A DNA stretch of 64,000 nt, taken from contig OY754465.1 in assembly GCA_963575645.1 (NCBI GenBank), forward strand, positions 45,596,401 through 45,660,400, written 5' to 3'. Position 1 is the stretch's first letter, and the number at the start of each line of letters is the position of its first letter. Origin of the DNA: Xanthostigma xanthostigma (Eukaryota > Arthropoda > Insecta > Raphidioptera > Raphidiidae). The position numbers and the translations under genes are program-made. Below the pieces are notes generated by a model, which made no database searches, was not told the origin of the DNA, and saw only the letters and a list, made by a program, of their open reading frames with translations. Positions 56,553-64,000 of the stretch are shown here, one piece after another.

Positions 56553-56726
56553 ATCAAAGGTCGCACATAATACTTTATTCAACTAGCACGAGTAATATGT
56601 AATCGAGGCTCTGATAAAAGAGGAAAAAATAATAAATCACTTCATTGATTGACGTACCCACCGCCCTCGATGCACACAAGATGACCCTGACTTTCGCTGA
56701 ATTGCGATGCTGTTTTCATATATACA

Positions 56727-56855
56727 AATCGCTACCGCGTTCCTATTAGTCCAGAAACTATGCAGTAATAATTCATTACCGTACAGTTTCGGCTCGCTAC
56801 TGCGTTACTATTGGTCCAGAAACTATGCAGTAATACATTATCGTACAGTTTCGGC
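56727..56855 (+). repeat. tandem duplication, unit about 62-67 bp
   Basis: Two adjacent units carry gtccagaaactatgcagtaat and cgtacagtttcggctc; the second has a few substitutions and a small deletion. Confidence 0.75.
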
Positions 56856-57243
56856 TCATTATTATCACTCTACGCGTCAACTTTAAGTAATTTATTATTT
56901 CTCCCGAATTTAGCAGGGCCCGAAATTATATATTACTCACGCGTGTTGAATAATAGTAGTTTATGTATCAAGGTTGTAATACATTGCAGCTATTCATGTT
57001 TAAGTAAAAACGTCGTTTTTCCTATGTTAATTAAATGGGAAACAAACTCGGATTGCGCCGTTCACAGGTTTGATTTAGGAAGCTGAAATTTTGGGATAAT
57101 TTTTTTAGGTCCAATGCTAAAATATTAACCAATGGAATCAAAAAGAACATCTTAATGTATACACCAAAATGGGACATCCCTGTATAGTTTTTAATATGCC
57201 TATATGCTAGCTTGAGTTGTGTGTGACTTGTGTATGCACATAT

Positions 57244-57746
57244 TATACAGAATGTCCCACGTGTTGCTGGGGTGATTTCAAGTCAAAAATGTCTAATGAA
57301 CATATACCTGGAAAGCTATCCTAACTGAGCTAGAAGCATTTGTAATTTTAGATAAGTAGTAGTAGGAATTCCCGACTAATTTAAAAACCATTTAAAAAGA
57401 AATTGCTTTATTGAATTAGTTGCTCAAAATGTCCACCCAGTTGCTGTATACATAGTCTAGCTCTTCATAGAATAGAAGTGGTAGCTCCGCGAAGAGTCTC
57501 AGGATCAGCAAGAACAAATACTAATGGTGATTCACAGCCACCTGGTCTTTTTAATAATAAAAAAACCAACAGCCGAACCTAATACATGCATTAGTGGGCT
57601 TACTTATTTAAAATTTCAAATGCTTCTAGCTCAGTTAGGATAGCGTTCCGGGTATATGTTCATTATATTCGATATTTTTGACTTGAAATCACCCCAGCAA
57701 CACAGTCCCAGGCTATGGGCAGTCATGTCGTGGGACACCCTGTATA
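57244..57746. mobile_element. MITE with TATACAGGGTGTCCCAC ends
   Basis: Left tatacagaatgtcccacgtg and right cgtgggacaccctgtata are inverted complements. The arms continue through gttgctggggtgatttcaag and agctagaagcattt for about 120 bp, with a 30-bp insertion in the right arm. The ACAGGGTGTCCC end is common in arthropod MITEs. Confidence 0.7.
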
Positions 57747-57749
57747 TGC

Positions 57750-58780
57750 ATATATGTTTTTAAAAAATCTTGCCAGTCTATTTTCACGTTTTTGCAGTCG
57801 TATGTAGTTTGATGACAACACACAACATTAGGATATTTCGCTATAATAACAATTATATAACAACAAAAAATGGAAATAAAATACAAGTGGTGGGAGTGAC
57901 GGGTGTTGATGGTGGGAAAACGTGTCTGCAGCCGTTTATAATATTATATTGTAATGACTAAAAATTTAAAAACAAACTTTTGACTGCAGTTTTAAAAAAA
58001 TCTACAAAATGGTGGACACCACTTCTGGAAAGAAGTTTATTTTCAATGAGAATTTTTCATGTAATGAAGGATCAGATTTATGATTAAAAACTTTGCTAAG
58101 CTGATTAATTAAATTATTTCAATTCTCTGTTTGTCTTTTTTAATTAACTGTCTATCTGTTTGTTTAGTACTATATCAAACAATATTTCTCAAGAGTAATG
58201 CTACAATAATTTTATAATTTGAGCTTTAAGAAAAATTATCAATGTATTTTATTTAAATATAAAGGGTCGCAAATGAAATTATAACCTTAATAATATGTAA
58301 TAGAAAAGCAATTCCCTTAAAAAACTAGAAGAAAAAAAACAGTTCATATTGCAGATATAACGATGTGACTATACAATTGTGTTGTAGAATAACAAAACAA
58401 AGACAACATTCGTGTTCTATTTTTTTGTATTCCTTTGATTTATTGTATCTCTCATTATTTGTTCTTACGGCAGTCAATTATTTAAGTGACGTGCCGTCAT
58501 TATTACTGATATTTGAGCATTTCAAGTACATGTAATATTTATGTATTCACTGAACATTTCCACTTATAAATTATAGTCATAAAAAATAGACATTAAAATT
58601 GAGTTTTATTTCTCTAGAAGTGTTCCAATAATTTATTGAACACACTATTTCAGTTTCACTTAAAGAAGAGACTTGTTAGTATGTTTACCTATAGACTAGG
58701 TGTGTAAAATATGCGTAGATAAAATAGTCCAAGAGCTATAAAATGTTTTTGGATCAATAATAATTGGTCAGATAATATTA
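57750..58780. other. AT-rich non-coding stretch
   Basis: No frame with recognisable homology, RNA gene or repeat boundary. Confidence 0.35.
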
Positions 58781-58784
58781 TAGT

Positions 58785-59045
58785 CCAAGAGCTATCAAAC
58801 ATTTTAAGGTAGGTATTTGAGGCAGAGTGAAAATTTGTTTAAAACTTCTTTTGTAATGTCTGAATAGAAGATCTGGATGAAGGTTGGTGGGGCCTAGCCA
58901 ACCCTTAATTTTAAGCTTTGCAAAAAATATCCTTGAGGCATTTTGAAATTTTTATACCTTTAAATTTTGCATTTTATAAAATAAAAAATAAATAAGTCAA
59001 TTTGTTTAATCGGATCTAAATGTTTGCCGGCGGGTTTCAAAAATA
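58785..59045 (-). repeat. dispersed repeat family D, copy 3 (inverted)
   Basis: Contains agctatcaaacattttaagg, ttgaggca, gatctgg, cctagcc, gaggcattttgaaattt and aaatgtttgccggcggg, the complement of the unit at 41125-41465. Confidence 0.6.
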
Positions 59046-59287
59046 TCATTCATCATAATATCGAAAAAATATATTTGAGTCATGCTTAGAATTAGACAGA
59101 ATAATATTTATACTTAGAAAAGAATATTTTTGAAAGATAGGCCACTGTTGTAGGTCTTTTTACCTGCCAGGTGAACCGGAAATTTGATACGCTGTGGTTA
59201 GACTGAACTGAGAGAGAGAGCGTATATAGGGGCAGAGGCCTTCGCAACGCAGCACGCTACAACTACGACGACTGTCGGTATACTTTC

Positions 59288-59640
59288 TTTCTCTTACACA
59301 CTTCCAACCTATCCATACTCGCACTCATGGATAATATTTCTAGTTTTGAAACCGCCTGGCAAACATTTAGATCAAACTAAAAAACCTGACATATTTTTTT
59401 TTTATTAAATACTAAATTTGAAGCTACTAAAATTTCGAAATGATTCAAAAACTTTTTTTGGAAATAAAATTTCGCAAAGTTAAAAATCAAGGCGTGGATA
59501 GGCCCCACTACCTTTCAGCCAGATCTTTGACTTTGTGTTTAGTTCAGACATTACAAAAGAAGTGTTAATAAAATTTTCATGGTGCTTTAAATACCTACCT
59601 ACCAAAAAATGTCTGATTTCTCTCCTACTAGAATGGGAGG
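59288..59640 (+). repeat. dispersed repeat family D, copy 2
   Basis: Matches 41125-41465 in order: tttctcttacacacttccaa, gaaaccgcctggcaaacatt, gattcaaaaactttt, ggataggcccca and ctacctaccaaaaaatg. Confidence 0.6.
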
Positions 59641-59696
59641 AACGATACACAAAATATCGCACACTTTGGTACTATTTTCGGACATGTTTATGTAAA

Positions 59697-59964
59697 TACA
59701 GTAGAGTCTTACTAGTCCGGCACTATTAAAAACTAGGGGGTGCCGGATTATTATTGAAGTGTTCGGATTATTGGATTCAACTTGAAAACAAGAGGTAAAT
59801 ATGTACATTGTATCTGCTGTTGTGATAATTTTTGAGGTTATACTGATTCCGGTACGCGAGCGCGGAATGAGAGTAAAGAGTGGTGAGGGGGGCGTGAGCG
59901 GAGGGTGCCGGATTATTGGACGTACCGGACTACTGAAGTGCCGGATTAGCGAGATTCTACTCTA
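59697..59964. mobile_element. pogo-like MITE with TA duplication
   Basis: The element spans 59699-59962, flanked by TA on both sides. The left end cagtagagtcttactagtcc is the inverted complement of ggattagcgagattctactc, with a few mismatches. Repeated ccggatta words lie near both ends. The CAGTAGAGTCTCGCTAATCCGG-type end with a TA target is typical of pogo/Tigger-group Tc1-mariner derivatives, by recall. Confidence 0.7.
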
Positions 59965-59969
59965 TGCGT

Positions 59970-60725
59970 ATGTTTTAGAAATATGAACATGTCGTTGCGG
60001 GACTAGCCGTTTCATTAAACAACGCTATAAAAAAGTAACCAACGCTCACTTTTCAAAATTTTTTACATTTCGCCTGTAGAAAATTTCGTGGGTATTTTTT
60101 TAGAACGTTTTAATATTGTCGAAAATGTGGTGATTGCGATCCCAGAATATGTTCTGGCAATAATTTCTTGCGCACTCAGTAAGGACTATCACATCACGTA
60201 CATTTTACGTACTAGTATTAAATGGATCATTTTCCGAACGTACACCTATATAAAAAGTTGCTTTTTTATAGAGGTAGGAACACATATATTTGACCAATTG
60301 AAAGACTTGAATGTCATTGTAGTTTCTTTTGTAAAAAAAGTAAAAAAAAAACTTCGTCTGGTTGTATGTAGAACGAAGAAATAAAAGTTGTAGTAATTTA
60401 AATCGAATAAAGTTAAAACTAGGTTGAAAATAAAAATGCTCGAAAACTTTAGAAGCCTTTTGCAATCGTTTTCAGTCCAGAACAGTTACAAGAAAAATTA
60501 TTACCAGCTTGATTTAAAACATAAAGCTACAACAATTTTCCGATTCACTGAAGTTTTATGAAATAATAGCGATATTACTTTTTGTTTGTTTTTCTAAACC
60601 GTTTTTTTTTTGAATTGGGTGTATTAAAATAGTCAAAAATTATTTTTGAGTCAAACGAGCAAAAATTCTTATATGACCAGAAATATAAAATTAGGTACAA
60701 ATAATAAATTTGTATGAACGTCAAG
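59970..60725. other. AT-rich non-coding stretch
   Basis: Overlapping chance frames of 86-98 codons occur on both strands, without a recognisable domain. No repeat boundary was seen. Confidence 0.35.
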
Positions 60726-60728
60726 AAT

Positions 60729-60935
<207 letters not shown>

Positions 60936-60937
60936 TA

Positions 60938-61002
60938 GATGAGTTTAGTTACAGTTAGTAATTATTATAATATTTTACAGAGTAGCTACTGTTTGCTACA
61001 AT
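60938..61002 (+). repeat. 65-bp direct repeat, copy 1
   Basis: Begins gatgagtttagttacagtta and ends gtttgctacaat. It is identical, as far as I can read, to 61373-61437. Each copy abuts an (AAT)n run, but on opposite sides. Confidence 0.9.
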
Positions 61003-61070
61003 TGTTAAGAAACACCCATTGTTACAACGCTATCAACTTAGAAAAATTAGTTTATTTTTTTTCCAAACAA

Positions 61071-61143
61071 TGTCACCGTCGGGATACGAACCCCGAATCT
61101 TTCCACTCTCGCGGCGGACTGAGTTACATTACACCACAGTGAC
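61071..61143 (-). repeat. tRNA-like SINE head, 73 nt
   Basis: On the minus strand it folds as a tRNA: a seven-pair acceptor GUCACUG/CGGUGAC (one G-U), an A-box-like TGGTGTAATG, a five-pair anticodon stem UCCGC/GUGGA around a seven-base loop CGCGAGA, and a B-box-like GGTTCGTATCC. Position 33 is G instead of the universal U, and the T-loop has a T for A58, so it is not a working tRNA. It is more likely a tRNA-derived SINE head or pseudogene, followed by a body and (ATT)n. Confidence 0.6.
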
Positions 61144-61372
61144 ACAACTATCAAACTATCATTCTAATATTTATAGCATTAGTAACTGATTTTTTGATTT
61201 TCACATCATGCGAGAGTCAATTATATTAGTTAACGCTAGATGTGAACCATCACAGTAGTGAGAGCTATGAGTGAATCAAAGGTGAAATTGTTTCCTTACA
61301 TTAAATAACGATCCCAAGTCACAGATGTCTTTTCTATATCGCCAGGAATGTTAATAGTGGAAACTTTATTTC

Positions 61373-61434
61373 GATGAGTTTAGTTACAGTTAGTAATTAT
61401 TATAATATTTTACAGAGTAGCTACTGTTTGCTAC

Positions 61435-61437
<3 letters not shown>
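61373..61437 (+). repeat. 65-bp direct repeat, copy 2
   Basis: Identical to 60938-61002, and continuing directly into the second (AAT)n run. Confidence 0.9.
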
Positions 61438-61475
<38 letters not shown>

Positions 61476-61497
61476 TAATAATAACAATAATAATAAC

Positions 61498-61550
<53 letters not shown>

Positions 61551-61966
61551 TAATAATAACAATAATGTGTATAATGTCCGTTTCTCAACTTTACGTCTGA
61601 ACAGACGCCATTCGCACCATCACTATTTTCCATCATCTACCACACTTCCCGTTATTTTCTATATTTTTAAACTTAATTAACAGCAATGGGTGAATGAAGG
61701 AATTTTAGGAATTTGGGAACAGGTAGGCCACTTTTAAGCACAGGGATTTGACAGGTAATCGGTCATGGCCTTGAATAAGGGAACCATCTCGATTTTTATC
61801 TGGAATTATTGAGGAAAACCTCAACAAGAGGCCCGGTACAGGAGTTACCGTTTCTCGGCGAGTGGCATCAGAAAAAAAATCCCAGCCATATCTGATCCCA
61901 CCGGGATTCGAACCCAGTACCTTCCGAATGCGAGTCTACTGCTCTCGCCACTAGGAGATGGAAGCG
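61438..61966 (-). repeat. tRNA-derived SINE, copy 2, with (ATT)n tail
   Basis: Minus strand: the head carries GCGAGAGCAGTAGACTCG and a perfect B box GGTTCGAATCC (61904-61914). The body is shared with copy 1 at 34102-34478, and the tail is an interrupted (ATT)n at 61438-61565 on +. This copy defines the family: tRNA head, body of about 330 bp, ATT tail. Confidence 0.8.
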
Positions 61967-61969
61967 ATC

Positions 61970-63356
61970 GAAACAGTTTTATTGCAAAAAATTCGCAATA
62001 ACTCATCTGTGGATTAAAAAGAAACAAAGCGTAACAAATGGAATGACCCCCCTTCACTTGAAATGTTGCGTAATTTATGGTTGCCCCCTAACACAAATCA
62101 TCATATATCAATTCTATTATCTACCTACTTTAATAATCGGTTTAAATCGTATTTCACAAAATCGCATTTCATAGCATGAACTAATTCACTCTACGGCAGA
62201 TTGAAGTAAATACATAGCTTGTTAAATAATTCAGGGTGAAGATTGGAAACGTTAAGAATGGGGTCTACCACTGAACCCGCAAAGAACGGGGTTATTTGTA
62301 CGTGCGGCTTTTTCTCTTAACAGATAAATTAACAAGTACTTTCTGCGTTCCTTCAGCTTAGCGTTGTCCGTATTCTTTCAGCGTTCAAACGAGCCATATT
62401 GCTCTCTGTCTGTCATTTGGAGAATGTAAGAACAAGGGAGGATTAACTTATATTCTTTTTGAAGTTGTACTTCTTTTGACGCGTTATGAAAAAGAGAGTG
62501 ATTTTTACGATCCGCGCGCGAACACTGTAACGTAAAAATGACCATGACGAAGTCGCTCGCATAAAGTCTACCAACAGAATAGAGGTAGAGACCATTAACT
62601 TGCACTAGTGGACATGCCTTCACTATATAATATATCGTTGAAGTTGTTCTTCGGTTCACTGAGGGGGGAGAGTAGAGTATTATATTTATATATCTGGCAG
62701 ATTAGTGCTTGGCTATGTATTTATTTATTTTTTTACAAAAACTACGCCCATTTTTACTCTCTTTGTTGCTCATATGGTTTTAAATGGCAACAGACAGAAA
62801 AATTAGGTACTATTAGATTGGTATAAAATTGCATTTCTCTTATACAACTTTACGCGCTAGTGCGAAATTGGTCCATTTATCACAGCTATACAGGAATGTA
62901 AAGCGGCAATTTTATAATAGGTACCTCGTGAAAAATATTTTGCATTTTCATAAATTCAAACTGTAATGCCAAAAAACGTGTTAATTTAATCATTACATAT
63001 TTTACTAGTAATATTTCATCCGACATCCCCTCAGGAGTAACAATGGAATGTAGAAAGCATTCCAATATTTTATGAGAATTAGTACTTCCAGGAACTCGAG
63101 CTCATACCAGTCGGTTTGTGTATGCCGGCTGGAAGATTCTCTAATACATGCGGAGACGCTGAAGACTTCAGTTGTTTAGTTGTTGAGCGTCTACAATGTA
63201 CAATATTTAGTAATAATAATAATATAGTTTATTTATTCCGTTGACATAAATGTGTGGAACAAGTCAGAAAATTATATTGAAATTTATGAATGGAATAGGT
63301 GTACTTAATTAAGAGACACTTGACGGTCCTTTTGAAACAAGATAAGCTATTAATAG
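61970..63356. other. non-coding stretch, nothing assigned
   Basis: A small hairpin repeat (gacgctgaagacttcag ... gagcgtc) lies at 63150-63193 and resembles 52649-52682. Short frames have no recognisable homology. Confidence 0.35.
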
Positions 63357-63958
63357 TGTTACACGTTCTCCCCTAGCTGAGACGATAATGCGTTCTATCG
63401 AATGTTCTTGCAGAGCCACAACAATGACTAGAGGTAGATTTTTCTGTAATGTGCAAGAAATCGCTCGAAGGCAAACACGGCGCGTATAAATACGGCGTGC
63501 GCCACTCAGTGACACAGTCAGTTAGTCATATACAGTATGTTGATACAGCTAACAATCGACAAATGGTTATTACATAAATTATTCAGTGAGTACCGTAAAC
63601 AGTACCTACTGAGGTAACTGCGGAGATAAAAAGATAAATAAACTGTGTAAATAACTAGTATGGAGTGCGGTATTATAGACCATTGATTTCAATTATATAA
63701 AGCTGGTTTAACATAAATAATTTCTTGTATATATAGTTAATAAATAAGTGTGTTAAATAAATTTTGGAGTGTTCCTGTGTAGTAAATATTATGTGTACAT
63801 AGATAGTGACTTGTATTCTTTATTACTTATTCTTTTATTTTATTAGTTATTATTTGTTGTTTTGTTTCTGTTACGTTAGAGATAAGTTATACTATTGTAA
63901 ATAAACATTTTCTACTGCGAACAAGAATATCTTTGTTACAAAAGATTTTACAGTAACA
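63357..63958 (+). mobile_element. probable 5' LTR of a BEL/Pao-like element running off the window
   Basis: Starts TGTTACACGTTC and ends ACAGTAACA, with TGTTAC/GTAACA inverted ends over 602 bp. Inside lie GAATGTTC (two heat-shock units), TATAAATA at 63485-63492, and TCAGTTAG at 63518, 35 bases from TATA to the presumed start. The AATAAACATTTT signal lies near 63899. Words after the initiator match the solo LTR at 43086-43664. It is followed by tagaattgggcctttt, a plausible leader. The preceding five bases (aatag) do not recur after 63958, as expected if the element continues to the right. Superfamily is inference. Confidence 0.55.
63485..63523 (+). promoter_or_regulatory. TATA box and arthropod initiator in the LTR
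   Basis: TATAAATA at 63485 and TCAGTT at 63518-63523 sit in nearly the same spacing as in the solo LTR at 43086-43664 (35 against 34). This supports a real Pol II promoter. Confidence 0.55.
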
Positions 63959-64000
63959 TAGAATTGGGCCTTTTACCAAATCGATTTGAATGATTCTTTG

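Noticed and set aside
56811..57086. 91-aa + strand frame
   Set aside because: It starts within a tandem duplication and has no recognisable domain.
60088..60465. 98-aa and 86-aa overlapping frames on opposite strands
   Set aside because: AT-rich composition, no homology recognised, and mutual overlap; chance frames.

Overview
The window looks like an AT-rich stretch of an arthropod genome, most likely an insect. It has one recognisable host exon in 64 kb, tRNA-derived SINEs, non-LTR relics, two complete Ty3/gypsy elements, and short dispersed repeats of types I associate with insects, such as units bounded by AACCGACTTCAAA or containing GGGTTCCGTAC. The species cannot be fixed from this sequence alone. 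No rRNA, canonical tRNA, CRISPR array or bacterial-type operon was seen.

The host content I can defend is one exon at about 36.5-36.9 kb on the + strand. It encodes the C-terminal part of the phosphatase 2A activator PTPA, with an intact frame, a stop and a poly(A) signal. I did not recognise its upstream exons. Two GC-richer patches (47.9-48.3 kb and 51.95-52.19 kb) could be promoters or non-coding first exons, but this is weakly supported.

Region by region: 1-6.4 kb holds a dispersed repeat, two MITE-like units and a hAT-type element (TSD gaatgaat) carrying a dead LINE fragment. 6.39-10.69 kb is a complete minus-strand gypsy element with identical 167-bp LTRs, a TTAAG duplication and one 1271-aa Gag-Pol frame. 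11.4-17.1 kb has a 1.4-kb hAT-like element with a nested MITE, a hAT element nested in another TIR element, and a foldback. 18.17-22.66 kb is a second complete gypsy element on the + strand, with identical 139-bp LTRs, an AATAG duplication and a 1359-aa Gag-Pol. 23-36 kb is a field of inverted-repeat elements, including a 1.29-kb loop-less palindrome and foldbacks carrying hammerhead-ribozyme-like cores. After the PTPA exon, 37-64 kb holds more MITEs, a solo LTR (43.1-43.7 kb), a 5'-truncated LINE (44.65-45.77 kb), a 10-bp-TSD insertion nested in a MITE (48.4 kb), a pogo-like MITE, SINEs with ATT tails and a 206-bp AAT microsatellite. A probable 5' LTR, related to the solo LTR, runs off the right edge.

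The two gypsy elements are the only intact protein-coding mobile elements. Their LTRs show no differences that I can see, so both inserted recently, and both use the same kind of primer-binding site (best explained by tRNA-Ser). Most other repeats are non-autonomous and depend on enzymes encoded elsewhere. The signal most worth a second look is the group of hammerhead-like motifs between 25.6 and 37.7 kb.
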